Positions 7,236 to 15,883 of a stretch of DNA of 39,276 nt are shown here, piece by piece; position 1 is the stretch's first letter; every line of letters begins with the position of its first letter. Below the pieces are notes generated by a model. That model was not told the origin of the DNA and searched no databases. It was given only the letters and a program-made list of their open reading frames with translations. A program made the position numbers and the translations under genes. This DNA is from Solirubrobacterales bacterium. GTDB taxonomy: Bacteria > Actinomycetota > Thermoleophilia > Solirubrobacterales > Solirubrobacteraceae. The DNA is taken from assembly GCA_003137075.1 (NCBI GenBank), contig PLES01000176.1:65007-104282 (forward strand), read 5' to 3'.

Positions 7236-8653
7236 GTATCTCAGCCTAGCGCCGGCGGTGGCTCGTCGAGCGCTCAATCATCGTCGGCGCTCGACATACC
7301 TCGGGCTTTCGCGGGTTGCGACTTCGGTGAACCGCGTCGTACTCGCGGCGCTATCAGGGTATGGCGTCGTACATAGATTCCGGCTCGCCATCGGACGCTG
7401 AGGTCGCGAACCCGGCGTTGCGAATCAAGCGGTAGGTCTCGTGTGCGCGGACGCAGGGCTCGGCGGAGCAAAGGTGAGAGGTCAAACGCCGTCGAAGTAC
7501 CCAACTCGAGTGTGTTCGACCTGGCGGCGAAGCCGGTTGACGCTGCCTGTCGCGTACCAGGGAAGCACGGGCTTGCGGCAGCGGCGCCACGTCCCACAAC
7601 CGCCTAACCCTCAAGCAAGACTCGATGGTAACCGTCAGTCTGACGGTTAGTAAGCGGCCTCTGGCCTTCACTAACAATCGGCTTTGTAGACGTTCGACAT
7701 AAACGCAAGGACTCCTGCTCAAGTCCACAAGCGCGAAGCGAAATCGCCCGTACGCGCTGGAGATACAAGGCCGAAGTGGCGTCCCAGCCAACTCGGCACC
7801 GGCGCGGTGCCCTCGCCTCCGTCACTACGCGGACCGCTCGCCCGAGCTGCGCGCCGCAACCGCTGACCAAACCCTCGATGCCTGCTCGACTGTTCCCGCT
7901 AGACCGACGGAGGTCTCGTCGATTCGGAGCTTCCGTGATGTCTGGCCGGCGCCATGCGGGCTCTCCTGGCAGCCCGTTGGCAGAAAGCTGACCCGGGACG
8001 TTGGAGTGGGCCCCGCACGGCGCTAGACGATCGCGAGCGAGCCTCTCAAGCGGCCCGAAAGTTGGCTCCGAATGAGAGGCATACTGTCCTCGATAAGAGT
8101 ACGGGTAAGTTTATAAAAGCGGCCTCGCTTCCCTCCCTGGCCGTCAGCAAGACGCTTGGAGACGCTGTTAGTTGTCTGAGCTGGGTCGCCGATCCGTTTG
8201 GCCGACGTGTCGACCGGGGAACTCGGGTTGAAGGTCGATTGGAGGTCGCCGAGCTCCCGTTCAACCGAGCAGCACCTCCGCTCTCGCTTGTGAACACCGG
8301 TGAAGCGCTGTCGCGGTCTGCTGGACGAGCGCTGGCCGGCCATCGGCCAGCACGCCGAATGCCCAAGCCGATGCACGCGTACGCGTTGGTACGCAAACGC
8401 GAAAGGCGGCCGGAAGACGCGGTCGGCTGCCTGGAGGCGTCCTGTCCAGGCGGCGGAGCGAGATAGCCCCGAATTGGCGCCCGGAAAGTCGCCTCGCGGT
8501 GAGCTCCGCTCACCTCAGCGCGAGAGCCGGCGTACATCACCCGACGCTTGCGGGCCGGCGCAAGCGGTCGGCGTCAAGTCCTATCTTTGGCTACGTGACC
8601 TTGCAGACGCGCCGCGAACCTCATTCCGGGGACTTACCGGATAGCCTACGCGC
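7236..8653. other. Gene-poor region with nested inverted repeats
   Basis: About 1.4 kb between moaA and the DivIVA-like gene contains only short open frames on both strands, all rich in Arg, Ser and Pro with no recognisable motif. The base composition seems less coding-like than in the flanks, with AT-richer patches such as the stretch around 8095-8120. I see no tRNA, rRNA or CRISPR repeats. Two overlapping inverted repeats occur at 7629-7675. It may be a decayed gene or island, or a long regulatory leader for moaA. Confidence 0.6.
7629..7675. repeat. Two overlapping, mutually exclusive inverted repeats
   Basis: TAACCGTCA (7629-7637) and TGACGGTTA (7641-7649) are perfect complements around GTC. 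The right arm overlaps a second structure: GTTAGT (7646-7651) pairs with ACTAAC (7670-7675), with an inner GGCC/GGCC stem (7656-7659 with 7663-7666). Because 7646-7649 is shared, only one hairpin can form at a time. That is the geometry of attenuators and some operators, but no adjacent gene explains it. Confidence 0.5.
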
Positions 8654-9148
8654 ATGAGCGAAGAGCTGACGAGGAGCGGAGAGGGCATTTTCAAGCCCTC
8701 GCGGCGCGGCTACGACCGTGAAGAGGTCGATGCCTACGTCGCGCAGTTGCACCGCCAGATCCACGATTTGCAGGCCCAGGTGTCCAGCCCCGACGTCGCG
8801 GTCCGCAACGCGCTTGAGCGCGTAGGCGTTGAGGTTTCAGGGATCTTGCAGCAGGCACACGATGCGGCCGGAGACATCGTCGCCGGGGCCGAGGCTGACG
8901 CTGCGGCGCATCGTGCAGCCGCAGCCAAGAACGCAGCTGAAGTCACGGCTGCGGCTGAGCAGCGGGTACATGAACTGGATCTTGATACCGACCGGATCTG
9001 GTCTGAGCGTGAGCGCATCGTTGAAGACGCGCGCGATCTGTCAAGGCAGCTGCAGGCAGTTGCAGATCTCGCCGCCGAGCGCTTCCCGCAGGACGAGCAC
9101 ACCGGTGCCGGCGGGCGCAGCCTCGACCAAGTGAATGCGGGCAATTGA
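8654..9148 (+). CDS. DivIVA-domain coiled-coil protein
   Basis: The N-terminus carries the DivIVA signature: a phenylalanine-containing FKPSRRGYDREEVDAYVAQL (residues 13-32), as in Wag31/DivIVA/GpsB proteins that bind membranes and organise division or polar growth. Residues 33-150 are Ala/Glu-rich with helical heptad character, so a parallel coiled coil is likely; Ala-rich stretches (about 75-105) resemble ATP synthase b-type helices. At 164 residues it is shorter than classical Wag31. The final 14 bp overlap the start of the MBL-fold gene, suggesting translational coupling. It may be a DivIVA paralogue rather than the main pole-organising protein. Confidence 0.82.
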   Translation: MSEELTRSGEGIFKPSRRGYDREEVDAYVAQLHRQIHDLQAQVSSPDVAVRNALERVGVEVSGILQQAHDAAGDIVAGAEADAAAHRAAAAKNAAEVTAAAEQRVHELDLDTDRIWSERERIVEDARDLSRQLQAVADLAAERFPQDEHTGAGGRSLDQVNAGN

Positions 9149-9986
9149 CACACTTCACCTAGGCCAGCAGAGAGCGATCTGTTGCTGGCAGGTTGGTGAA
9201 GTACTAGTCGATCCAGGGCCGACCACATCGCTGGACAACGTCCTGGTGGCACTGGATGGATGGCGCCCGCAGGCGATCCTGCTGACTCACATCCACTTCG
9301 ATCACGCGGCCTCGACCGGCACGCTGGCGCGCATGTGGCCCGATGTTCAGGTGTACGTGCACGAGCGGGGCGCACGGCACATGGTCAACCCCGAACGGCT
9401 GTGGGCTAGCGCTTCGCGGCTCTACGGTGAGGAGAACATGCTCGCGCTGTGGGGACGGTTCGAGCCGGTCCCTGAGGATCGGCTAAATGTCCTGGTCGGC
9501 GGCGAAACGCTGCAGATCGGCGATGGCACCTACGAGGTCGCTTACACGCCCGGTCACGCTCAGCACCACGTCTCCTACCTGCATGACGGCACAGCCTTCG
9601 TCGGTGATGTCGGTGGCGTGCGAATCGGAGCGGGGGCGCCAACGCTGCCACCGACGCCGCCGCCGGACATAGACGTCGAGGCGTGGCACAGCTCGATAGA
9701 AACCATCTTGGCCTGGGAGCCCGAGCGCCTTGCAATCACGCACTTCGGCTTGAGCGAGACTCCAGCGGCGCAGCTGGCGGAGCTCGGCTCGCGCCTGGAC
9801 GTTTGGGCTGCATCAGCCCGTGAACGAGACCAAGAAGGCTGGGTAGAGGACATCAAGGCTGAGCTTCGCGCCGTCACCACGCCCGACACCTTCGACGCCT
9901 TCATGCACGCGATCCCGGTTGACCAGTCCTACGCCGGCCTGCGGCGTTATTGGGAGAAGCGCGCCGAGTCGGAGAGCCAGGCGTAG
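9135..9986 (+). CDS. MBL-fold metallo-hydrolase
   Basis: The 283-residue protein has the metallo-beta-lactamase fold metal motif THIHFDHAAS (His52, His54, Asp56, His57). TPGHAQHH (about residue 147), the Asp of FVGDVGG (about 160) and a late His in ITHFG (about 204) complete a binuclear zinc site. The extended C-terminal helical region (residues 215-283) resembles hydrolases of the glyoxalase II/lactonase type. The substrate cannot be told from sequence. The ATG lies inside the end of the DivIVA-like gene in another frame, so co-translation is likely. The gene ends 65 bp before clpS. Confidence 0.87.
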   Translation: MRAIDTLHLGQQRAICCWQVGEVLVDPGPTTSLDNVLVALDGWRPQAILLTHIHFDHAASTGTLARMWPDVQVYVHERGARHMVNPERLWASASRLYGEENMLALWGRFEPVPEDRLNVLVGGETLQIGDGTYEVAYTPGHAQHHVSYLHDGTAFVGDVGGVRIGAGAPTLPPTPPPDIDVEAWHSSIETILAWEPERLAITHFGLSETPAAQLAELGSRLDVWAASARERDQEGWVEDIKAELRAVTTPDTFDAFMHAIPVDQSYAGLRRYWEKRAESESQA

Positions 9987-10051
9987 CCGCTCGCGCAATC
10001 GGGCTTGCCTCGTGTAACCCGTTTGTAGTCAGTGGGTATTCTCCCAACGAG

Positions 10052-10339
10052 ATGTCGCTGACCGTTGAACTCCCGCGCCTCGCGGGACCCGGCAGCGGGC
10101 TTGGTGGGCTATGGAACGTTGTGGTTCTGAATGACAACCACAACACGTTCGATAGCGTCGCTGAGGCGCTGGCCGCTCACATCCCTGGTGTCACCCTCGC
10201 TGAGGGTTACCGCCTGGCTGCCAAAATCCACCGGACCGGCTGCGCCATTGTCTGGAGCGGAGCCCGTGAGGACGCCGAGGTCTACTGGGGCAATCTTGAG
10301 GGCGCGGGGCTGACGATGGCCCCACTTGAAACTGCCTGA
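10052..10339 (+). CDS. clpS: ATP-dependent Clp protease adaptor ClpS
   Basis: ClpS recognises N-degron substrates and delivers them to the Clp ATPase (ClpC/ClpA) for ClpP degradation. The 95-residue product has the core WNVVVLNDNHNTFDSVAEAL, matching the conserved NDxxxTxxxV region, and EGYRLAAKIHRTGCAIVWSG, matching the helix and strand that form the N-degron pocket and Clp contact. Family length is about 85-105 residues. I chose the ATG at 10052 because upstream in-frame residues do not fit the family. Its last 58 bp overlap the convergent desaturase gene, an unusually long antisense overlap. Confidence 0.87.
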   Translation: MSLTVELPRLAGPGSGLGGLWNVVVLNDNHNTFDSVAEALAAHIPGVTLAEGYRLAAKIHRTGCAIVWSGAREDAEVYWGNLEGAGLTMAPLETA

Positions 10340-11241
10340 GAAGCGCCCGACGCCACCGCCTTCAGCTTGGCTGCCTGACGCTCGGGGCTGATCCGCACGA
10401 CGTTCCAGACCAGGCCGCACTTCTCGAGCATCAGGATCAGCAGGCCGGTTGGGTCGGTGATGCGTTCCCAGAGACGTAGGCCGTGGAAGGCCGAGGTCGG
10501 GAAGGCGTGGTGGTTGTGGTGCCAGGCCTCGCCGAACGAGAACGGCGCGAGCCAGCCGACGTTGGTCGACTCGTCGTCTATGTCGAAGCGGCGCTTCCCG
10601 AAGAAGTGACAGACGGAGTTGATCGACCAGGTCACGTGGTGGAGCAGGAAGACCCGCACCAGCCCGGCCCACAACAGTGCCGTGGACGCGGCGCCGAGCG
10701 TGCCGCCAATCGCCCAGCCAACGCCGAACGGGATCAACAGGCCGAGCGCAACCCAAAGGAAGAACAGCCGGTCGATCATGCGCAGAACCGGATCCTTGAC
10801 CAAGTCAGGGGCGAAGCGCTCCCGATCTGCCTGACCGACGCTCTCAAACAGCCAGCCGATGTGGGCGTGCCAGAGACCCTTCAAGGCGCCGCTGAGGCCG
10901 GGGCCGCTGAGGTGCGGTGAGTGGGGGTCGCCGTCGATGTCGGTAAAGGCGTGGTGCTTGCGGTGATCTGCCACCCACGTGATGACCGAACCCTCGACCG
11001 CCATCGAGCCCAGCACTGCAAGGATCGCGCGCAGCGTGGCGGAACTCTCGAACGCGCGGTGCGTGAACATCCGGTGGAAGCCAAGTGTCACGCCGAAACC
11101 GGTGATGAAGTAGAGAACCATCATCAGGATCAGTTCCCGTGGACCGATGGCGCGGTGCCAGAGCAGCACGATCGCGGCGATCAGGGCGGTGGGCGGGACG
11201 GCTACCCCCAGCAGGTTGACGAACTTGTGTAGGCGGGTCAC
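10282..11241 (-). CDS. Membrane fatty acid (acyl-CoA) desaturase
   Basis: This integral-membrane di-iron desaturase should introduce a double bond (delta-9 type) into acyl chains using O2 and electrons from a reductase. All three histidine boxes are present: HRMFTH (residues 56-61), HRKHH (93-97) and HHNHH in GEAWHHNHHAFP near residue 260. Hydrophobic pairs lie around residues 8-28, 36-55, 165-185 and 190-210. The size (319 residues) matches bacterial stearoyl-CoA desaturase-like proteins. The start is GTG at 11241. The C-terminal Ala/Ser-rich tail is the part that overlaps clpS antisense. No reductase gene is adjacent. Confidence 0.92.
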   Translation of the reverse strand: MTRLHKFVNLLGVAVPPTALIAAIVLLWHRAIGPRELILMMVLYFITGFGVTLGFHRMFTHRAFESSATLRAILAVLGSMAVEGSVITWVADHRKHHAFTDIDGDPHSPHLSGPGLSGALKGLWHAHIGWLFESVGQADRERFAPDLVKDPVLRMIDRLFFLWVALGLLIPFGVGWAIGGTLGAASTALLWAGLVRVFLLHHVTWSINSVCHFFGKRRFDIDDESTNVGWLAPFSFGEAWHHNHHAFPTSAFHGLRLWERITDPTGLLILMLEKCGLVWNVVRISPERQAAKLKAVASGASQAVSSGAIVSPAPSRLPQ

Positions 11242-11327
11242 AAGGGCGATCCTACGTCGTGCCGTGACGAGTTTCTTGACCTCGTGGCACTAGTCAGCGG
11301 GGAATACTTGTAAGTTTGGTATGAACC

Positions 11328-12482
11328 ATGGCCGAGCAACCCTGGCATGAGCTACCCCCGCAGGTCGCCGCGATGCTGCTGCCGCTGCTGCCCGAGCTCT
11401 CTGCGGAGATCATCGAAGCGGTCGGTACCGTCCCGGCCTATGCACGCCCGATCGAAGGTGACTTCGGGGTTGGGGTGCGGGCCGGCGTCGAGCAGGCGCT
11501 GGCGCACCTCGTCCGAGAGATTCAGGCCGCCGGGCCCGTACCGCGCTCAGATGTGTACCACCGGCTCGGGCGTGGCGAGATGCGCGCCGGGCGCAGCCTC
11601 GACGCGCTGCTTAGCGCCTACCGGCTGGGAGCGCGCGTCGCTTGGCGCCGTGTCGTCGCCGCTGGAGAGGAGGCCGGGCTCGAGCCAGCGACGCTGTACC
11701 AGCTGGCTGAGGCGATCTTTGCCTACATCGACGTGCTCTCAGCCGAGTCGGCCGAGGGTTACGCGATGGAACAGACGGCGACTGCGGGCCAGGCGGAGCT
11801 GGCACGCCGCCGGCTGGTGCGCTTACTGGTCCGCGAGCCGGCATCCGAGAGCGACCTGGTCGTCTTGGCCGCCCGCGAGGCCGGCTGGGAGCTGCCGCGT
11901 GCGTTGGCCGCGGTCGCTATCGCGGCGCCGGTTGGGCGCGCCGCGGCGCCGGCGCTGCGACTGCCGATCGGCTGCTTGGCCGACCAGATCGGCGATCTGA
12001 CCTGCGCGATCGTGCCGGATCCCGAGGCGCCCGGGCGCCGCGCCGAGCTTGAGCACGCGGTTAGCGCCGCTGCTGCCCGCGCGGCCCTCGGCACCACGGT
12101 CGGCTGGCCGGAAGCGGCGCTGAGCTTCGCGCGAGCGCGAGCTGCGCTCGCGCTCGGCACGCCAGCCGAACCGCTGATAGCAGCCCGCGACCTCTCCGGT
12201 GAGCTGCTTTTGGCCTCAGACCTGCCACTTGCGTCAGAGTTCGCAGCGGATCGCTTGGCCCCACTGGCAGGGCTCTCGCCCGGTGCGCGGGCGCGCATGA
12301 CAGCTACGTTGGCGGCATGGCTCGCAGAGCAGGGAAGGCTCGGAGCCGTAGCCCAGCGTCTGGAGATTCACCCGCAGACGGCTCGCTACCGTCTGGCTCG
12401 CATGCGGGAGCTGTTCGGTGATCGACTCGATGACGCCGACGAGCGCTTCTGGCTTGAGCTGGCGCTGCGGGTGAGCAGTTGA
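11328..12482 (+). CDS. PucR/CdaR-type transcriptional regulator
   Basis: The 384-residue protein ends with a PucR-type helix-turn-helix: LAAWLAEQGRLGAVAQRLEI, then HPQTARYRLARMRELFGD and a final helix ERFWLELALR (about residues 326-384). The middle contains a GGDEF-like sensor region typical of CdaR proteins, and the N-terminal 170 residues are helical with the pattern SLDALLSAYRLGARVAWRR seen in related actinobacterial regulators. It is probably a ligand-responsive activator. The stop overlaps the TTG start of an MFS transporter, so the two are probably co-transcribed and the regulator may control export or uptake of its own ligand. Confidence 0.88.
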   Translation: MAEQPWHELPPQVAAMLLPLLPELSAEIIEAVGTVPAYARPIEGDFGVGVRAGVEQALAHLVREIQAAGPVPRSDVYHRLGRGEMRAGRSLDALLSAYRLGARVAWRRVVAAGEEAGLEPATLYQLAEAIFAYIDVLSAESAEGYAMEQTATAGQAELARRRLVRLLVREPASESDLVVLAAREAGWELPRALAAVAIAAPVGRAAAPALRLPIGCLADQIGDLTCAIVPDPEAPGRRAELEHAVSAAAARAALGTTVGWPEAALSFARARAALALGTPAEPLIAARDLSGELLLASDLPLASEFAADRLAPLAGLSPGARARMTATLAAWLAEQGRLGAVAQRLEIHPQTARYRLARMRELFGDRLDDADERFWLELALRVSS

Positions 12483-13636
12483 GCCAGAGGTCCGCGGTGG
12501 AACGGCTCGTGCTGGTGGTCAGCGCGGCCGTCTTCATCGACACGATGTTTTACGCGGTGATCTCACCGCTGCTGCCTGATCTGAGCCACCAGTTGGGGCT
12601 TTCGAAGCTCTCGGCCGGCGTGATGACCGCCAGCTATCCGGCCGGCATGCTGATCGGCTCGTTCCCAGGCGGTGTGCTGGCGGTACGGCGCGGACCTCGG
12701 TTCACGGTCTGCGTCGGGCTACTGATGCTGGTCGCCTCGACGGTCGCGTTCGGCTGGCTGGACTCGGCTCCAGCCTTGGACGTCGCGCGCTTCGCGGAGG
12801 GGTTCGGCGGCGCCTGTTCCTGGGCCGGCGGGATCGCCTGGCTGGTGGCGGCGACCCCCCTCGAACGGCGCGGGGCGGTGATCGGCAAGGCGCTGGCGAT
12901 GGCGATCGGCGGGTCGCTGTTCGGTCCGGCGATCGGCGCGGTCGCGAGCGCCATCGGACGCGGGCCGCTGTTCACGGTGCTGGCGATGTCGGGGCTGGTT
13001 CTCACCACGTTCGTCCGGAGCGTTCCGGATCAGACCGAGTCCTCGCAGCAGAGCGTCACCGTGGTGATCAAGATGATGGGGCGACCGGCGATGATGCGAG
13101 GACTGTGGCTGATGGCGCTGCCCGCGGTGGTCTCCGGCACGCTCAACGTGCTGGCTCCATTGCAGATCCACAAGTTCGGTGGAGGCGCAGCGGTGATCGG
13201 CGCGACCTTCCTTGTCGGTGCCGGGCTTGAGGCGATCGTCTCACCGTGGGTCGGACACCTCTCCGACCGTCACGGTCGGCTGCTGCCGCTGCGGCTCGGG
13301 CTGGTAGGCACAGCAATCACATTGGGCTGCTTCACGCTCCCCACCACAACGCTTGAGCTGAGCATGCTGGTGATCCTGGTCTGCATCGTGCTGGGAGGGT
13401 TCTGGGCGCCGGCGATGGCGCTGCTGTCCGACGTCTCCGAGCGCTACGGCATCGACCAAGCCCATGCGGCCGCGCTGATGAACCTCGCCTGGGCGGCAGG
13501 CCAGATAGTCGGCGCGGCCGGCGGCGGTGCTACCGCCAAAGCCTTCGGCGACAGCTTCCCGGCGGTGGTCACGGCCGGGGTTTGCGTGTTGTCGATCGCC
13601 GCTACGCGGCGGTCGACGGTTCCGGATCGGGGTTGA
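12479..13636 (+). CDS. Major facilitator superfamily transporter
   Basis: The 385-residue hydrophobic protein has the MFS layout of about 12 helices. The loop 2-3 motif appears as GVLAVRRGPRFT, and the equivalent loop in the second half reads GHLSDRHGRLLPLRLG. The first helix contains FIDTMFYAVISPLLPDL, as in drug- or sugar-efflux type MFS proteins. The start is a TTG (12479) overlapping the TGA of the PucR gene; a GTG at 12497 is an alternative. Substrate is unknown. The 3' end overlaps a convergent small gene by 35 bp. Confidence 0.88.
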   Translation: MSQRSAVERLVLVVSAAVFIDTMFYAVISPLLPDLSHQLGLSKLSAGVMTASYPAGMLIGSFPGGVLAVRRGPRFTVCVGLLMLVASTVAFGWLDSAPALDVARFAEGFGGACSWAGGIAWLVAATPLERRGAVIGKALAMAIGGSLFGPAIGAVASAIGRGPLFTVLAMSGLVLTTFVRSVPDQTESSQQSVTVVIKMMGRPAMMRGLWLMALPAVVSGTLNVLAPLQIHKFGGGAAVIGATFLVGAGLEAIVSPWVGHLSDRHGRLLPLRLGLVGTAITLGCFTLPTTTLELSMLVILVCIVLGGFWAPAMALLSDVSERYGIDQAHAAALMNLAWAAGQIVGAAGGGATAKAFGDSFPAVVTAGVCVLSIAATRRSTVPDRG

Positions 13637-13967
13637 GGTCCGCGGGGGTCACGGTCGTCGCCGCGGCGCCGCCGGCGGCGTACTCCTCATGCCAGACGTA
13701 GGTGATCGGGATCTGGTACTTGCCTGAGTACCGGGCGCGGAACTCCTTCATCTCCGGGCCTTCCCAATAGCGATACCAGTCGTCCTTGTCGTCAAACCAG
13801 ATCTGCTGAAGGATGTTGTACTGGTCATCCAGCGAGCGCTGGACGGTGTAGCGCGTGGCGCCGTATTCGAGCGAAACCGGCCCAGCCCATTCCGATACGG
13901 CATCAACGAACAGGTCGCCCCGAAAGAGGGTCGCATACCACTTGATGTGCACTACGCCTTTGGCCAC
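13602..13967 (-). CDS. Conserved hypothetical protein, possible dimeric alpha/beta-barrel fold
   Basis: The 121-residue protein begins MAKGVVHIKWYATLFRGDLF and has Tyr/Trp-rich alternating strands and helices (YNILQQIWFDDKDDWYRYWE). This pattern resembles small alpha/beta-barrel monooxygenase-like proteins, but no catalytic residue can be assigned. The last 25 residues are Ala/Pro-rich and probably disordered. The start is GTG at 13967, with GGGAG nine to ten bases upstream. It converges with the MFS gene. I recall similar unnamed proteins in actinobacteria, but give no function. Confidence 0.75.
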   Translation of the reverse strand: MAKGVVHIKWYATLFRGDLFVDAVSEWAGPVSLEYGATRYTVQRSLDDQYNILQQIWFDDKDDWYRYWEGPEMKEFRARYSGKYQIPITYVWHEEYAAGGAAATTVTPADLNPDPEPSTAA

Positions 13968-14109
13968 TTGATCAGGCTCCCACTTATGCTCGGATTGCTC
14001 CTGGACCCTCAGCTATTTTGCCTGAGCCCTCGGCGCACTCGCCGACAAGAACCGCGATCTTACCGAGATGCCCGCTGTCCCCAGCCGCCGCCGCGTCGCG
14101 TGCTTGCGC

Positions 14110-14547
14110 TCACGGCTGCAGGAGCGCGTCCTCTCCGTCCTTCCGAGGCGCGCCAACCTTCAATGCAGCCGCCTTGATTGCGTCTGCGCCAGGGGAGCCA
14201 TCAGGGGTGCACGGCCCGACGGTATAGCCGCCGGCCGCGAGCTCAAGCGTCACCTGCGCGGTTGTGTCGGGCGCCATCGGGCCGCTACCGGGCGAGGTGC
14301 AGTTGGCGCCTTTCGCGGCGACGTCGATCGTCAGGCTCTTGGAAGCCTGATTGGTGACGTTCAGCGTGACCAGCCCCGCGCCGAGGGCGGCGGGGGAGAC
14401 CAGCACGCGCTGGTTGCTGACGTAGACGCTCACGTCCACCGTTGCAGACGGACGTGTCTTGCCTTTGAAGTCCAGCGGCGTCGTCGAGCCGCACCCGGCG
14501 ACGAACAGCGCGCCGAGCGCGATTACGACAACAGCTAGCCGGCGCAT
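14110..14547 (-). CDS. Small secreted lipoprotein
   Basis: A lipoprotein signal peptide is clear: MRRL, a hydrophobic stretch and the lipobox VAGC with the lipidated Cys at residue 19. The mature part (about 126 residues) is Thr/Val/Ala-rich with beta-strand character (TVDVSVYVSN, LVTLNVTNQASKSLTIDV) and two further Cys residues that could form a disulfide (Cys98 region and VGPC). This resembles a cupredoxin- or immunoglobulin-like beta sandwich, but no metal ligands are evident. Its ATG directly abuts the stop of the upstream 72-residue gene, so both are likely one operon. Confidence 0.82.
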   Translation of the reverse strand: MRRLAVVVIALGALFVAGCGSTTPLDFKGKTRPSATVDVSVYVSNQRVLVSPAALGAGLVTLNVTNQASKSLTIDVAAKGANCTSPGSGPMAPDTTAQVTLELAAGGYTVGPCTPDGSPGADAIKAAALKVGAPRKDGEDALLQP

Positions 14548-14766
14548 CTACTCCGGAATTGACTCAGGCACAGCGCCGCTCAGAATCGCCCGGCGGTGCT
14601 CGATGTCCTGAAGCTCATCCTGCAGCAGCTCCCAGGCCTCCGGCTCCGCGTCGGTGTACTCCTGACCGGTCAAATCGTGGAGATACTCGTGGTACTCCTG
14701 CCACGCGCGACGAACGTTGGCGTCGATCTCATTCAGCTTGTCGGTACCGGCGATCATGGTGCTCAC
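14548..14766 (-). CDS. Small acidic protein (72 residues) upstream of a lipoprotein gene
   Basis: The product is highly acidic and helical (KLNEIDANVRRAWQEYHEYL, then EPEAWELLQDELQDIEHRRA), with no signal peptide. The GTG at 14766 has a good AAGGAG site six bases upstream; the in-frame ATG at 14757 is an alternative. Its TAG is immediately followed by the ATG of the lipoprotein gene, so translation is probably coupled. No family is recognised. Confidence 0.72.
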   Translation of the reverse strand: MSTMIAGTDKLNEIDANVRRAWQEYHEYLHDLTGQEYTDAEPEAWELLQDELQDIEHRRAILSGAVPESIPE

Positions 14767-14844
14767 GAACGGCTCCTTCCACGGCTGAGAATGCCTTGCA
14801 TAAACGATCGTACGCCGGAAAGCGGCGGATAGATCACTATCGCG

Positions 14845-15798
14845 TTAGGAAAAAGGTAAGGCGCTCACAACACTCGTCTGACCCTCGCCTGAGCTGACGA
14901 CTGAATCGATCGGCGCTTCGCGCCGCACCAGAGCCAGCGCCAGCGGTCCCAGGCGCGGTGAGACGGTGGAACTGGTGACCGTCGCGACCTCTCGGTCGGC
15001 GAAGCTCAGAACGGTGCCGACGGGCAGCCGCTCGTCGCTGCGCAACCCGCGCAGCTCGCGGTTGGGCTTGCCCTTGTAGAAGAGCCGGGCGACCGTCTCC
15101 TGGCCGACGTAGCAGCCCTTGGTGAACGACACGGCACGCTGGTTGAGGCCGGCCTCCTGGGGGATCACGCTGTCGTCCAGATCGACTCCGTAGCGTGGGC
15201 GCCCCGACTCGATCCGCAGACATTCAGCTGCTTCATCACCGACCGGGACCGCACCGGCCGCGAGTGCCGCGCTGATCACGGTCGCTTGGTCGCCGGACGC
15301 GAACAGCAGGTCGGTGCCGAGGTCCGTGCGTATCGCACGGACCTCGGCACCGCCAACCGTCAAGCTCACATGCGAATGCTCGGCCTCAGGAAGTTCAACG
15401 CCCGCCTCACGCAGCAGCGAGTCGGACTCAGGCCCGATCAGGGAGAGCAGGCCAGACTCGAGCGTGCGCTTGTGCACCTGCACATCGTGCCCGAGCGAGA
15501 AGCTGCGGATCATGTTGAAGAGGGCTTGCAGTGCCACTCGCTCGGTGTCGAGCAGCAGTTCCGCATTGGCGTCGAGCACGCGCAGGTCACCCTGCATCTT
15601 GCCCTTCTGTGTGAGGAACGCCGCATACAAACCGGTTCCCGCAGCCAACAGCGCGGTGTCGTTTGTCAGCTGGCCCTGCAGAAAACTCTTCGCGTCGGCC
15701 CCGGTCAGCGCGAGCTTGCCGCGCTCGGAGCGGTCGACCAGCCCGGCGGCGGTCTTGAGCGCCTCATAGTCCTGCGCAAAGGTGGATGTCGCGGTCAC
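14845..15798 (-). CDS. ygfZ: YgfZ/GcvT-like folate-binding protein
   Basis: YgfZ proteins are tetrahydrofolate-binding relatives of the glycine-cleavage T protein that help maintain or repair certain Fe-S enzymes. The diagnostic motif KGCYVGQE (Lys227-Glu234, with Cys229) followed by TVAR is present. The N-terminus shows GLVDRSERGKLALTGADAKSFL and QGQLTND, as in the family. The length of 317 residues is normal. The start is a GTG (15798), with 85 bp to the divergent 120-residue gene. The window contains several Fe-S radical SAM enzymes (MoaA, FbiC), which gives the gene a plausible cellular role, but no operon link exists. Confidence 0.92.
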   Translation of the reverse strand: MTATSTFAQDYEALKTAAGLVDRSERGKLALTGADAKSFLQGQLTNDTALLAAGTGLYAAFLTQKGKMQGDLRVLDANAELLLDTERVALQALFNMIRSFSLGHDVQVHKRTLESGLLSLIGPESDSLLREAGVELPEAEHSHVSLTVGGAEVRAIRTDLGTDLLFASGDQATVISAALAAGAVPVGDEAAECLRIESGRPRYGVDLDDSVIPQEAGLNQRAVSFTKGCYVGQETVARLFYKGKPNRELRGLRSDERLPVGTVLSFADREVATVTSSTVSPRLGPLALALVRREAPIDSVVSSGEGQTSVVSALPFS

Positions 15799-15883
15799 AT
15801 ATCCAAGGTTGACATACGCGAACGCTCGACCGCAGGAGGGCGCGAAGCTGTCCGGCGTTGCGTCTCGCTAGTGTTCGCCAGCG

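Noticed and set aside
7602-7651. Possible integron attC site (GCCTAAC ... GTTAGTA)
   Set aside because: The right box does not fit GTTRRRY, there is no integrase or cassette array, and inner boxes are missing.
7954-8540. Overlapping open frames on both strands in the gene desert
   Set aside because: Arg/Ser/Pro-rich with no motif or good ribosome site; typical chance frames in GC-rich DNA.
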